NCBI GenBank assembly: GCA_902546975.1
Contig: CACCLU010000003.1
Span: forward strand, 62,001-126,000
Source of the DNA: an uncultured Alphaproteobacteria bacterium
GTDB taxonomy: Bacteria > Pseudomonadota > Alphaproteobacteria > HIMB59
Direction: 5' to 3'
DNA: 64,000 nucleotides
A program made the translations under genes and the position numbers. Under the pieces are notes generated by a model that saw nothing but the letters and a program-made list of their open reading frames with translations, did no database searches and had not been told where the DNA came from. Shown piece after piece: positions 9,371 through 17,525 of this stretch (its first letter is position 1; each line of letters opens with the position of its first letter).

Positions 9371-10002
9371 AAAATCAAAATTTAATAATTGCCTGCCCAA
9401 AAGGTAGGCTTGAAGAAAAAGTTGTAAAATTTTTGTTTGAAAGAGGTTTAAGAATAGAAGAGGCTTTCTTCAAGGATAGTGTTAGAAAATTAACTTTTGA
9501 TACAAACCTTAACGAGATTAAAGTAATTAAGTTAAAACCATCTGATATTCGGTCATATATTATGCTAGGAGCAGCTGATATTGGATTTGTTGGATATGAC
9601 GAGATTCTTGAAAATAGCTCAGAAAATATTGTTCTTTTAAAAAAGACTAAAATAGGAAAGTGTAGAATATCTATAGCTTCAAATAAAAAAAAAATTAATT
9701 TTTCGGAAAAGAAAATTTTTAAAGTTGCAACAAAATTTAAAAATATTTCTGAGAATTATTTTAAAGATTTAAATATACAGACTGAAACAATAAAATTAAA
9801 TGGCTCTATCGAGCTTGCAGTAAAATATGGAATAGCTGATTTTATCTTAGATTTAGTTCAATCAGGTAAGACATTAAAAGACAATCAGCTTTATGAAAAT
9901 GTAGTAATAAACAATGATATATCAACTGTAATAATTAGTAGTTATTTTGCATACGATTTAAAAAAAAAATTTATTAAAAAACTTTTAATGCAAGGTTTAT
10001 AG
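9367..10002 (+). CDS. hisG: ATP phosphoribosyltransferase catalytic subunit, short form (HisG)
   Basis: 211 residues, the short HisG form that lacks the C-terminal regulatory domain. It joins ATP and PRPP in the first step of histidine synthesis. Typical segments are ACPKGRLEE near the start, KLKPSDIRSYIMLGAADIGFVG, and the PRPP-binding region around GIADFILDLVQSGKTL. Short-form HisG normally needs the HisRS-like regulator HisZ to form an active hetero-octamer. No hisZ is in this window, so it must lie elsewhere or be missing. The start overlaps murA by four bases and the stop overlaps the hisD start by one. Confidence 0.94.
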   Translation: MKNQNLIIACPKGRLEEKVVKFLFERGLRIEEAFFKDSVRKLTFDTNLNEIKVIKLKPSDIRSYIMLGAADIGFVGYDEILENSSENIVLLKKTKIGKCRISIASNKKKINFSEKKIFKVATKFKNISENYFKDLNIQTETIKLNGSIELAVKYGIADFILDLVQSGKTLKDNQLYENVVINNDISTVIISSYFAYDLKKKFIKKLLMQGL

Positions 10003-11273
10003 TGAAAGTTGTAAATAAAAAATGGATTTTTGATAATCTCAACTCATCTGTAAATACAAATCCTACTGTAACTTCGACTGTAAAAAAAATTATACAGGAC
10101 ATAAAAAAAAATAAGGATGTAGCTTTATTAAAGTATGTAAAAAAGTTTGAGAACAAAAAAGCAAATTTAAAAAGCATAATAATTCCAAAAAAAACTTTAA
10201 AGGATGCTTATAACTCTCTTTCAAATGAAAGTAAAAAGTCTCTTAAATTAGCTTACAAAAGAATTTTTTATTATCACTCAAAACAAAAAAAAACATCATA
10301 TTCTTTCAAAGATCAACTCGACTCAAAGTTTTATATTGAATGGAAACCAATAGAAAATGTTGGTTTATACATCCCTGGTGGCTTAGCTTCTTATCCATCA
10401 ACTGTTTTAATGACAGCTATACCTGCAAAAATAGCCGAGGTCCCAAATATTATGATTTGTGTTCCATCTCAAAATGGTCAAACATCAAAACTAACTCTTG
10501 CAGCTGCATATTTATGTGGTGTAAATGTTGTTTACAACGTTGGTGGTGCTCAAGCAATCGCAGCTCTCGCTTTTGGCACAAAAATTATAAAAAAGGCGGA
10601 TAAAGTATTTGGCCCAGGAAACCAATACGTAGCTGAGGCAAAAAAACAATTATTTGGAGTTATAGGAATAGACTTACCAGCTGGTCCATCTGAGGTCTTA
10701 GTAATAGCAAATAATAATTCTAATCCTACTTGGATAGCCTACGATGTTCTCGCCCAAGGTGAACATGACCCTAATGCAAAAACGTATGTTTTATCTAAAT
10801 CCAAAAATATTTTAATTAAAGTTAAAAATGAACTTAAAAGAATTATGGAAGAGACAAAATTTAAAAATGTTGATCAATCTATAAAAAATAATTGCAATTT
10901 AATTTTAGCTAAGAGTCAAAAAGAGATATATGAAATTTCAAATTTCATTGCTCCAGAACATCTTCATATTCATGAAAAATTTAATAAAAATATATTAAAA
11001 AATATTAAAAACGCTGGATCTGTATTTTTAGGTGAAAAATCCCCAGTTGCTTTGGGAGATTATACTATTGGAACTAATCACGTATTACCAACAGATCAAA
11101 CTGCGAAATTTTCATCTGGTTTGGGTGTTGAAGATTACACTAAAAAAACAGTTTTCATTGACCCTAGAAAAAAAACTCTTAAGAAAATCGCAAATCACAC
11201 AATTAATCTTGCAAGACAAGAGGGTTTGGAGGCACACGCTTTATCAGTTGAAATTAGAAAGATCAAACCATAA
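10002..11273 (+). CDS. hisD: Histidinol dehydrogenase (HisD)
   Basis: 423 residues starting at GTG, whose first base is the last base of the hisG stop. HisD is a zinc-dependent cytoplasmic homodimer that oxidises L-histidinol to L-histidine in two NAD-dependent steps. Diagnostic segments are [44 protein letters not shown], and the metal and substrate residues in AQGEHDPNA and APEHLHIH. Length and all motifs are normal. It is the third gene of murA-hisG-hisD; infA follows after 11 bases and is probably on the same transcript. Confidence 0.97.
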   Translation: MKVVNKKWIFDNLNSSVNTNPTVTSTVKKIIQDIKKNKDVALLKYVKKFENKKANLKSIIIPKKTLKDAYNSLSNESKKSLKLAYKRIFYYHSKQKKTSYSFKDQLDSKFYIEWKPIENVGLYIPGGLASYPSTVLMTAIPAKIAEVPNIMICVPSQNGQTSKLTLAAAYLCGVNVVYNVGGAQAIAALAFGTKIIKKADKVFGPGNQYVAEAKKQLFGVIGIDLPAGPSEVLVIANNNSNPTWIAYDVLAQGEHDPNAKTYVLSKSKNILIKVKNELKRIMEETKFKNVDQSIKNNCNLILAKSQKEIYEISNFIAPEHLHIHEKFNKNILKNIKNAGSVFLGEKSPVALGDYTIGTNHVLPTDQTAKFSSGLGVEDYTKKTVFIDPRKKTLKKIANHTINLARQEGLEAHALSVEIRKIKP

Positions 11274-11284
11274 GATACAATAAT

Positions 11285-11506
11285 ATGTCCAAGGAAGATG
11301 CAATAGAATTTCAAGGTGTAGTTTCAGAGTTACTTCCAAATGCTATGTTTAAAGTTAAGCTAGATAATGACCACGAAGTCATAGCCCATACATCTGGGAA
11401 AATGAGGAAAAATAGAATTAGAGTACTCGCAGGAGACCGAGTAACAGTTGAAATGACGCCATATGATTTAACTAAGGGCAGAATAACATTTAGGTCGAAG
11501 AACTAA
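11285..11506 (+). CDS. infA: Translation initiation factor IF-1
   Basis: 73 residues, a single OB fold of the S1 type. The [13 protein letters not shown] start, [12 protein letters not shown] and [19 protein letters not shown] segments are canonical. IF-1 occupies the ribosomal A site with IF-2 and IF-3 during initiation. In many alphaproteobacteria infA is followed by maf, an RNase E/G gene and yacG. Here the RNase gene follows directly, so maf and yacG are absent from this locus. The sequence is normal for the family. Confidence 0.97.
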   Translation: MSKEDAIEFQGVVSELLPNAMFKVKLDNDHEVIAHTSGKMRKNRIRVLAGDRVTVEMTPYDLTKGRITFRSKN

Positions 11507-11520
11507 TGAATAATTTTTTA

Positions 11521-11527
11521 AAAGGAG
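11521..11527 (+). promoter_or_regulatory. Shine-Dalgarno site that selects the RNase E/G start
   Basis: The AAAGGAG sequence sits two bases before one ATG (11530) and seven bases before a second, out-of-frame ATG (11535). Only the second has normal spacing and opens the long RNase E/G frame, so this site decides the start. It is one of the clearer ribosome sites in a window where many genes lack one. Confidence 0.6.
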
Positions 11528-11534
11528 CAATGCC

Positions 11535-12662
11535 ATGTCTACAAAACTTATTGTTACAAACTATAAAAATTTTAAGTGCGGAGTTAAACTAAATGAAGGG
11601 GAATTGGTTAATATTCGCTTTCAACCCAACGAAGATGTTCAAATTGGAGATATCTATAAGGTAAAAATTACAGAAATTTTACCTAATGATAGTGGAGCAT
11701 TTGTCTCTTACGGTAACGGAGACCAAAGGGGTTTTTTCAAAAGAATAAACTTTCCTAATGGCGATAAGGCGCATGAAGGACAATCTTTGTTACTTCAAGT
11801 AAGAAGTATAGGCTCCAAAGATAAAGTTCATCTTTTTACGAATAATGTCATTTTAACTGGTAAATTTATAAATTTATTACCATATGGTGACGAAATTATT
11901 TTAAGCAGAAGAACAAGAAAAAACTTAGACACAAATCAACAAGATAAAATTATGGATGCTCTGAGCGAGTCTGAAGTAGGATTGATAGCTAGGCATAATC
12001 TTATTCCTGAAAACATAGAAATAGCTCAATCTGAGTTGAATGATTTAAATAATCAATGGAAAGAAATAGAATTAAATGCAAAAGAATTAAGTGATGAGGG
12101 ACTTGTTTTTCAAAATACATATTTTGATCAAAATTTTGTTTGTGATTACTCTGACAAAAATACTGATCAAATTATCTTTAGTGACAACGATCGATTCGAA
12201 AGAGTAAAAAACTGGGATGAAAAACTAGACTCTACTTTTGCAAATCTCTGTGAAGAGATGTCTAATGAACAAATTGAAGAGGTATTTAATTTAGGTGAAA
12301 AGATAGATTATCTAATCGGTCATAATTACGATTTACCTAGTGGAGGTAATATCATGATTGGTAAAACAGATGCGCTTACAGCTATTGATGTTAACACTGG
12401 CTCAGCAAAAAGATTTGATACAAATAGAGAAGCCATTCAATTAATTTCTAAACTCATAAAATTAAAAAATATATCTGGGAAAGTAGTTATTGACCCTGTA
12501 GCAAGTGATCAAAATACACTCAGAAAACTTGTAGGTATGTTAAAGAATGAATTTAGAGACGATTTGAGCATTACTAATGTTTATGGCTATACAAGGGGCG
12601 GGCTTTTAGAACTCAGTAGATCAAGAAACGATCGATCTATTGATGAGTTAAATCTTCAATAG
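11535..12662 (+). CDS. Short ribonuclease E/G family protein
   Basis: 375 residues, against about 490 for E. coli RNase G. An S1-like RNA-binding region covers about 35-110 (GDIYKVKITEILPNDSGAFV). The catalytic DNase I-like part is at the end: LPSGGNIMIGKTDALTAIDVNTGSAKR, with the metal-binding Asp of IDVNTG, then GKVVIDPVA. The protein stops shortly afterwards at ELSRSRNDRSIDEL, so it lacks the Zn-link and small domain that mediate tetramer formation in RNase E. Short versions are common in alphaproteobacterial infA loci. It probably cleaves single-stranded RNA in rRNA or mRNA processing. It is followed by a convergent tRNA-Phe. Confidence 0.85.
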   Translation: MSTKLIVTNYKNFKCGVKLNEGELVNIRFQPNEDVQIGDIYKVKITEILPNDSGAFVSYGNGDQRGFFKRINFPNGDKAHEGQSLLLQVRSIGSKDKVHLFTNNVILTGKFINLLPYGDEIILSRRTRKNLDTNQQDKIMDALSESEVGLIARHNLIPENIEIAQSELNDLNNQWKEIELNAKELSDEGLVFQNTYFDQNFVCDYSDKNTDQIIFSDNDRFERVKNWDEKLDSTFANLCEEMSNEQIEEVFNLGEKIDYLIGHNYDLPSGGNIMIGKTDALTAIDVNTGSAKRFDTNREAIQLISKLIKLKNISGKVVIDPVASDQNTLRKLVGMLKNEFRDDLSITNVYGYTRGGLLELSRSRNDRSIDELNLQ

Positions 12663-12672
12663 CCTTACCTAA

Positions 12673-12748
<76 letters not shown>

Positions 12749-12795
12749 ATAGCGCATAATTCTTATTACAAATAGTTTCTTTTTACTAGTAAAAA

Positions 12796-12993
12796 TTAAT
12801 TATCTGCTGTACAGGACATATCGTTTCCACAACAGGTTGGAGATTTAATTTTACCGTGATCTTTTGGGCACTTGGATATCTGCACTTCTGATCCATTATC
12901 TAGCTTTAGCACATCATCAACCAAAGGCGCATCACATTTTCCACATGTTGCATTTACTGACATTCCACAATTTGAACATTCGTAAGTTGCCAT
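12796..12993 (-). CDS. Small zinc-ribbon-like protein
   Basis: 65 residues with nine cysteines. MATYECSNCGMSVNATCGKC contains two CxxC knuckles, followed later by SKCPKDHG and SPTCCGNDMSC, so it probably binds one or two zinc ions. No membrane segment is present. A strong ribosome site (AGGAG, eight bases from the ATG) precedes it. I do not recognise a named family. Proteins of this kind may be nucleic-acid or metal-handling accessory factors, but that is inference. Confidence 0.7.
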   Translation of the reverse strand: MATYECSNCGMSVNATCGKCDAPLVDDVLKLDNGSEVQISKCPKDHGKIKSPTCCGNDMSCTADN

Positions 12994-13078
12994 ATTTTCT
13001 CCTATAATAAGATCCTATAAATTTAAAATGAAAATGAAATAAAATTATTTTCAATAATAAAATGATTAGAGGTAATTA

Positions 13079-13450
13079 ATGACAAATTTTGAAAAAGTAA
13101 GGTTATTTATGAAAACATATGGTCAAGAAGTAAAAGATAAAGCTGAATTTAGTGATGCAAAGACAAACAAATTAAGAATTGACCTTATAAAAGAAGAATT
13201 AGAGGAATTAACTCAAGCAATGAATGATAAAAACCTACTTGAGGTAGCTGACGCATTAACAGACATACTTTATGTCACTTATGGGGCTGGCCATGCTTTT
13301 GGAATTGATTTAGATAAATGCTTTGATGAAGTTCAAAACTCTAATATGAGCAAATTAGGTGAGGATGGAAAACCCATATATAATGAGGCTGGAAAAGTAA
13401 TGAAAGGCCCAAATTATTTTAAACCAGACCTTTCAAAATATTTAAATTAA
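13079..13450 (+). CDS. MazG/PRA-PH-like nucleotide pyrophosphohydrolase
   Basis: 123 residues, all-alpha NTP pyrophosphatase fold. The metal-binding pattern is visible as KEELEELTQAM (ExxE, about residues 41-51) and EVADALTDILY (ExxD-like, about 59-69). The C-terminal half, MSKLGEDGKPIYNEAGKVMKGPNY, resembles PRA-PH domain proteins found in bacteria and marine phages. The likely reaction is hydrolysis of a nucleoside triphosphate to monophosphate and PPi (house-cleaning); the substrate is unknown. It should not be called hisE on this evidence. Its stop touches the stop of a convergent NTF2-like gene. Confidence 0.85.
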   Translation: MTNFEKVRLFMKTYGQEVKDKAEFSDAKTNKLRIDLIKEELEELTQAMNDKNLLEVADALTDILYVTYGAGHAFGIDLDKCFDEVQNSNMSKLGEDGKPIYNEAGKVMKGPNYFKPDLSKYLN

Positions 13451-13771
13451 TTACTTTGGCATATTTGTGGCACCAGTTTCTAAAGAAAAGATTTTACCAT
13501 CTTTGAAAGTGAATACCGCCATAACTGCCTGTGTGTTACCATCTGAAAAAGTTACAAATGAGTGCTCAATCCCAATTTCATCATTTTCATAAATAATTCG
13601 AACCTTGTCTCTATTAATATCATCGCTCATTGCCCACTGTATAACATCTTGTTTAGTTAAAACTTTTCCAGAAGCATGCATTGTGAATTTATAATCATCA
13701 TGAAGCACCTCATTCATTCCAGCTTCATCTTTATTCATAAAGACCTCATCATATTTTTTTAATATTGACAT
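13451..13771 (-). CDS. NTF2/SnoaL-like fold protein
   Basis: 106 residues. The layout YDEVFMNKDEAGMNEVLHDDYKF at the start, a central helix-strand with VIQWAMSDDI, and the closing strands AVMAVFTFKDGKIFSLETGAT match the cone-shaped NTF2-like (SnoaL) fold. Enzymes and binding proteins both use it, so the ligand cannot be deduced. It shares orientation with the 99-residue unknown gene upstream (17-base gap) and probably an mRNA with it. Confidence 0.7.
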   Translation of the reverse strand: MSILKKYDEVFMNKDEAGMNEVLHDDYKFTMHASGKVLTKQDVIQWAMSDDINRDKVRIIYENDEIGIEHSFVTFSDGNTQAVMAVFTFKDGKIFSLETGATNMPK

Positions 13772-13788
13772 TTTTAATCCTTTTTTTA

Positions 13789-14088
13789 TTAGTCTAAAGA
13801 GACTTGTGTTAATTCGAACAATTCAATGCTTTGTATACATTCATCATAAATTGGCTTCATCACAGGGTTAGTTCCTTTAACAATACCCATCATTTCCTCT
13901 TCATTATGAACATGAACTTTAAACATGATACCGCTTTTATCAGGTAAAATTCCAGGAACTGTTTTTTCGACATGTGCTGCAGCTTTCCTCATTGCCATCC
14001 CCTCATCAGATTGAAAAAAAGCCATAAATTTTTCAAATTTACCCTCACCTTCTTTTAATCTACCAATTGCTAACATCATTTTTTCCAT
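13789..14088 (-). CDS. Small soluble protein of unknown function
   Basis: 99 residues with an unusually strong ribosome site (AAAGGAG just upstream). The order of a strand (MMLAIGRLK), a helix (GKFEKFMAFFQSDEGMAMRKA), a strand (GIMFKVHVH), a helix (EEEMMGIVKG) and a C-terminal strand (SIELFEL) suggests a ferredoxin-like dimeric alpha/beta barrel. That is inference from pattern only. No signal peptide is present. It is followed by the NTF2-like gene. I do not recognise the family. Confidence 0.65.
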   Translation of the reverse strand: MEKMMLAIGRLKEGEGKFEKFMAFFQSDEGMAMRKAAAHVEKTVPGILPDKSGIMFKVHVHNEEEMMGIVKGTNPVMKPIYDECIQSIELFELTQVSLD

Positions 14089-14219
14089 GATTACACTCTC
14101 CTTTATTAAGTTTATTTTAGCTTATTATTTAAAAAAAATATTAATTTTTTATTAACACATTATGCAAATAAATCATAATTAAGTTTCATCCAGCATAATT
14201 CAAAGTCGTAATTACAATT

Positions 14220-14411
14220 ATGAAAACTATTTTTAAAATTGGTTCCAAAAGTCATACACTTAAATATCAAAGAAAAATGTCAGAGGGTGAAGTAAAAAAA
14301 ATGAAATCCTTTGTTACATCAAAAGGCGTAAAGATAGAAAAAACAGGTAAGTTTAAGATAATTGAAGTTAGTGATCAGAAAGACTCTAGGACATACAAAA
14401 TTATTTTATAA
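14220..14411 (+). CDS. Small basic protein of unknown function
   Basis: 63 residues, Lys-rich, with predicted strands at both ends (TIFKIGSKSHTLKYQ; KFKIIEVSDQKDSRTYKIIL) around a helix (SEGEVKKMKSFVTSKG). It has no signal peptide or cysteine. It sits between a divergent small gene and the 3' end of the tmRNA gene, with no obvious terminator of its own other than the tmRNA 3' stem. The family is unrecognised. The alternation of strand and helix makes a real protein more likely than chance. Confidence 0.55.
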   Translation: MKTIFKIGSKSHTLKYQRKMSEGEVKKMKSFVTSKGVKIEKTGKFKIIEVSDQKDSRTYKIIL

Positions 14412-14431
14412 AAATTACAAATTTAATGAAA

Positions 14432-14457
14432 GGGGCGTTCTGTTGCCCGGCCGCCCC
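14432..14457 (-). terminator. 3' stem of the tmRNA coding piece, possible terminator
   Basis: Six G-C-rich pairs (GGGGCG at 14457-14452 with CGCCCC at 14437-14432) enclose a 14-base loop and are followed on the minus strand by TTTCATT. The stem belongs to the tmRNA structure. The short, interrupted T run makes termination possible but not strong. Confidence 0.35.
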
Positions 14458-14480
14458 AAAGCCGCGCTTACCTAATTAGA

Positions 14481-14513
14481 TTAAGCAGCGAGTGCTAATT
14501 CATTATCGTTAGC
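14481..14513 (-). other. tmRNA proteolysis-tag reading frame
   Basis: Within the tmRNA coding piece the frame reads Ala-Asn-Asp-Asn-Glu-Leu-Ala-Leu-Ala-Ala then TAA. The ALAA ending is the ClpXP/ClpAP-type degron seen in tmRNA tags, and the first Ala codon (14513-14511) is the expected resume codon. Confidence 0.93.
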
Positions 14514-14697
14514 AATTATTTTAAGTTTCTATGTCGAAGAAACGCTTACAACGAGCAAAAACTATATCCTTCAGAGCACGTCAAACCTATATCACCCCCA
14601 TAAATATTTTTATGGTGGAGGTGTCGGGTACCGCCCCCGAGTCCGATACACCTATTACATATAGCGTTTATTGCTATAGTTGATAAACAACGAAGAT

Positions 14698-14726
14698 AAT
14701 ATAGTCTAATAAATGAATCCTTTAAA
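14698..14726 (-). promoter_or_regulatory. Candidate sigma-70 promoter for the tmRNA
   Basis: On the minus strand, TTTAAA (14726-14721) and TATATT (14703-14698) are separated by exactly 17 bases. Transcription would start near 14691, matching the estimated acceptor-piece 5' end. The -35 is weak. The element lies entirely in the gap before the divergent thyX start at 14732. Confidence 0.4.
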
Positions 14727-14731
14727 CACCT

Positions 14732-15658
14732 ATGAAGAAAAAAATCACTAAAGTGCCAAAATTTAAAGATTTTAAAACTACTAGAGCTACTTCATCTGCT
14801 CTAGAAAAAATTCTATATAAACAAATTCCAATTTTAGACCATGGTTTCATAAGGGTTATTGATTACATGGGAACAGATCAGTCAATAGTCCAAGCAGCCA
14901 GAGTCTCCTACGGTGAGGGAACAAAAAAATTACGTGAGGACCGTGGTCTTATAAGATATCTTTTAAGTCACTGGCATACAACTCCGTTTGAGATGTGTGA
15001 AATTAAGTTTCATATTAAACTTCCTATTTTTGTTGCAAGACAATGGATTAGACACAGAACTGCAAATGTAAATGAATACTCTGCGAGATATTCAGTATTA
15101 GATAAAGAGTTTTATGTTCCAGAAATGGATCAGCTTGGATCTCAATCCACTACAAACAAGCAAGGGAGATCAAATACTTTAGATAAAAAGTTTGCAAAAC
15201 AAGCCCAAGATTTAATTCAAAAGAATTCCGAACAACTCTATGATGACTACCAAAATTTATTGAATGGTAAGCTTTTGAATAATGATGAATACGTTGAAGG
15301 GGAGGGTCTAGCTAGAGAACTAGCTCGAACAACTCTTCCATTAAACTATTACACACAATGGTATTGGAAAGTAGACCTTCATAATCTTATGCATTTTTTA
15401 AGATTACGAGCAGATAGCCATGCTCAGTATGAAATACAAATTTATGCTGAAAAAATGGTTGAAATTTTAAATAAGTGGGTACCCTTAACATACGAAGCTT
15501 TTGAAGATTACCGTTCGGACTCTTTCCAACTCTCTAAAGAGGCTTTGAAAATTGTTAAAGATAAATTAGCGAATAAAAAAATTAAGAAGTCTAATTATAA
15601 GCTATCACCAAGAGAGCTCAGAGAATTAGAAATAAAGTTTAATATTAAATTATCTTAA
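14732..15658 (+). CDS. thyX: Flavin-dependent thymidylate synthase (ThyX)
   Basis: 308 residues. ThyX makes dTMP from dUMP using methylene-tetrahydrofolate and NADPH through FAD. The signature RHRTANVNEYS (RHR-x7-S) is present near 107-117. DRGLIRYLLSHWHTTPFE upstream and ALARTTLP-like LARELARTTLPLNYYTQ downstream are typical. It runs slightly longer than small ThyX proteins because of a lysine-rich C-terminal tail. No thyA is seen in the window. The gene diverges from the tmRNA, and its TAA stop overlaps the convergent Mrp gene in the tetranucleotide TTAA. Confidence 0.96.
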   Translation: MKKKITKVPKFKDFKTTRATSSALEKILYKQIPILDHGFIRVIDYMGTDQSIVQAARVSYGEGTKKLREDRGLIRYLLSHWHTTPFEMCEIKFHIKLPIFVARQWIRHRTANVNEYSARYSVLDKEFYVPEMDQLGSQSTTNKQGRSNTLDKKFAKQAQDLIQKNSEQLYDDYQNLLNGKLLNNDEYVEGEGLARELARTTLPLNYYTQWYWKVDLHNLMHFLRLRADSHAQYEIQIYAEKMVEILNKWVPLTYEAFEDYRSDSFQLSKEALKIVKDKLANKKIKKSNYKLSPRELRELEIKFNIKLS

Positions 15659-16401
15659 CTTTGAAATTTTTTTGTAATTGCGTTTGTTATATTTTCAAAT
15701 TTTAGAGAATAATCATCTTTATAATCAAAACAATAAGGCTTTCCGTCATCACAACTTTTAGGGATATTTAAATTAAAAGGAAGTTCTTCAATTAAATTTA
15801 TATTTTCTTTGAGTAGTAGAGACTTAGTCTTTGACTCACCAAAAATATATTTTTTTTCATTTTGTTCTTCTAAATAAGACATATTTTCAACTACACCAAG
15901 TATTGGAACATTAACCTTGATAAACATATTAATACCTCTGATGACATCTTTTAAAGATAGAAGCTGTGGAGTTGTAATAATAAGAGTTCCATCCAGTTTG
16001 AGCTTTTGAGACATTGATATTTGTACATCTCCGGTACCAGGGGGAAAATCAACAATTAAATAGTCTAAATCACCCCAAATTGTCTTGTTAATAAGCCCAT
16101 CAAGCCCTTTTGCTAACATTGGTCCTCGCCAAACAATCGCTTGTTCTTCATTGACAAGAAAACCTATTGACATTGCTTTAATCCCAAATACTTCAAAGGG
16201 TAAAAACTTCCCATCTTCAACTTTAGGTTCCTTATCTCCGATGCCAAGTAATGTTGGGACACTAGGTCCATAAATGTCTGCGTCTAAAAGGCCAACTTTG
16301 TATCCTTGGTTTGCTAAAGTTATAGCGATATTGCAAGCTACAGTAGATTTACCAACACCACCTTTACAGCTTGATATTCCAAAACAAGTCTTGATATTCA
16401 T
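15655..16401 (-). CDS. mrp: Mrp/ApbC-family P-loop ATPase, short form lacking CxxC
   Basis: 248 residues. The deviant Walker A KGGVGKS is at 13-19, followed by LLDADIYGPSVP, the switch-like VDFPPGTGDVQ, and ENMSY near 169. These place it in the Mrp/NBP35 family, which carries or inserts [4Fe-4S] clusters. The N-terminal MIP18/DUF59 domain of longer Mrp proteins is absent. The CxxC that normally follows ENMS and bridges the cluster between two subunits is also gone: the segment reads ENMSYLEEQNEKKYIFG. Cluster binding in the usual way is therefore doubtful. It lies divergent from hflK with 26 bases between starts. Confidence 0.9.
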   Translation of the reverse strand: MNIKTCFGISSCKGGVGKSTVACNIAITLANQGYKVGLLDADIYGPSVPTLLGIGDKEPKVEDGKFLPFEVFGIKAMSIGFLVNEEQAIVWRGPMLAKGLDGLINKTIWGDLDYLIVDFPPGTGDVQISMSQKLKLDGTLIITTPQLLSLKDVIRGINMFIKVNVPILGVVENMSYLEEQNEKKYIFGESKTKSLLLKENINLIEELPFNLNIPKSCDDGKPYCFDYKDDYSLKFENITNAITKKFQS

Positions 16402-16427
16402 ATATTAAACACTACATATAATGTATC

Positions 16428-17525
16428 GTGAACAAAAACAAATTTAAAATTTTTGCACTTGATGGTCCATGGGGGCCTTCATCAGGGAACAAAAATAGAG
16501 GTTCCGGCGGTTTCTCAGGTGGTAACAACGATTCAATTGATGACCTTCTCAAAGATTTAAAGAATAAATACAAAATTAAAATGCCTTTTAAAGGTGGTTT
16601 TAAGGGTGTTTCATTTTTAATATTAATAGCTTTTGTAATTTGGCTTGCGACAGGTTTTTATAGAGTTGAGCCTGATGAACAAGGGGTTGAACTACTTTTT
16701 GGTAAATGGAATGAAAGTACAACAGATCCAGGGCTCCATTATTTTTTCCCAACACCTATAGGAAAAGTCTTAACTCCTAAAGTTGAGGCAATCAGGAAAA
16801 TTAATGTTGGTTTTAGATCCAATGGTAATTCTACTAGAGATGTACTCGAAGAAAGTATGATGTTAACATCCGACCAAAATATATCTGATTTAGATTATAC
16901 AGTTCTATACAGAATTAAAGATGCTGGGCAGTTTTTATTTAATTTAAGAGACCCTGAAGAAACAGTAAAAGTTATATCTGAAAGTGTTTTAAGAGAAGTT
17001 GTAGGTCAGACTAACTTAGAAGGCCTACTAACCGTATCTAGACAATCAGTTGAAAGAGACTCAAGATCTTTACTACAAGAACTTTTGGATGAATATGAAG
17101 TTGGAATACTAATTCAATCTATACAATTACAAGACGTTAACCCCCCAAGAGAGGTTATAGATGCATTTGATGATGTTCAAAAAGCAAGACAGGATAAGGA
17201 GAGAACAGTCAACCAAGCAGAGGCTTACAGTAACAGAATTGTGCCTGAGGCAAGAGGTGAAGCTGAAAAAATACTCCAAGAGGCAGAGGGTTATAAAAAT
17301 AAACTAATTAAACAAGCTGAAGGTGAAGCAAGTAGATTTCTTCAAGTGTTAGACACATATGAGCAATCTAAAGAGACAACAAAAAAAAGAATTTATTTAG
17401 AAACATTAAGAGACGTCCTGTCAGGATCTAGTAAAATAATGATTGATCAGAATTCTGGTAACGGAGTTGTTCCTTATTTGCCTTTAAACGAGTTAAACAA
17501 GAGCAAGCAGACAGGTAGCAACTAA
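16428..17525 (+). CDS. hflK: HflK, SPFH-domain regulator of FtsH
   Basis: 365 residues with a GTG start. A Gly/Asn/Ser-rich cytoplasmic N-terminus (LDGPWGPSSGNKN...) precedes one transmembrane helix at about 61-78, then the SPFH/band-7 domain (VEPDEQGVELLFGKW onward) and a long Glu/Gln-rich helical region (RGEAEKILQEAEGYKNK). HflK and HflC form a large periplasmic cage around the FtsH protease and tune membrane-protein turnover. The stop and the hflC start overlap by one base (TAATG). degP follows, giving a membrane and envelope proteostasis operon. Confidence 0.95.
   Translation: MNKNKFKIFALDGPWGPSSGNKNRGSGGFSGGNNDSIDDLLKDLKNKYKIKMPFKGGFKGVSFLILIAFVIWLATGFYRVEPDEQGVELLFGKWNESTTDPGLHYFFPTPIGKVLTPKVEAIRKINVGFRSNGNSTRDVLEESMMLTSDQNISDLDYTVLYRIKDAGQFLFNLRDPEETVKVISESVLREVVGQTNLEGLLTVSRQSVERDSRSLLQELLDEYEVGILIQSIQLQDVNPPREVIDAFDDVQKARQDKERTVNQAEAYSNRIVPEARGEAEKILQEAEGYKNKLIKQAEGEASRFLQVLDTYEQSKETTKKRIYLETLRDVLSGSSKIMIDQNSGNGVVPYLPLNELNKSKQTGSN

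Larger units (their letters stand above)
14432..14691 (-). ncRNA. ssrA: Two-piece (circularly permuted) tmRNA
   Basis: Read on the minus strand, the acceptor piece comes first (5' end about 14691, approximate). It contains two small hairpins, a T-arm-like segment with CGGGGGCGGTACCCG, and ends CACCTCCACCA with CCA at 14615-14613. A 13-base spacer (14612-14600) follows, then the coding piece starting GGGGGTGA at 14599. GGGGGTG pairs with CACCTCC to rebuild the acceptor stem. The coding piece ends in a GGGGCG/CGCCCC stem at 14457-14432. The permuted order is the known alphaproteobacterial arrangement. The RNA rescues stalled ribosomes with SmpB and tags the product for proteolysis. Function is certain from the tag; exact 5' ends are estimates. 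Confidence 0.93.

Noticed and set aside
11535-12662. RNase E/G gene as a frameshifted pseudogene
   Set aside because: The short frame ends cleanly, and no continuation of the missing domains is seen before tRNA-Phe; short versions are known in this locus.
13003-13008. Perfect TATAAT hexamer in the gap before the MazG-like gene
   Set aside because: No -35-like hexamer lies at 16-18 bases upstream (TTGCCA is only ten bases away), and the distance to the gene is long.
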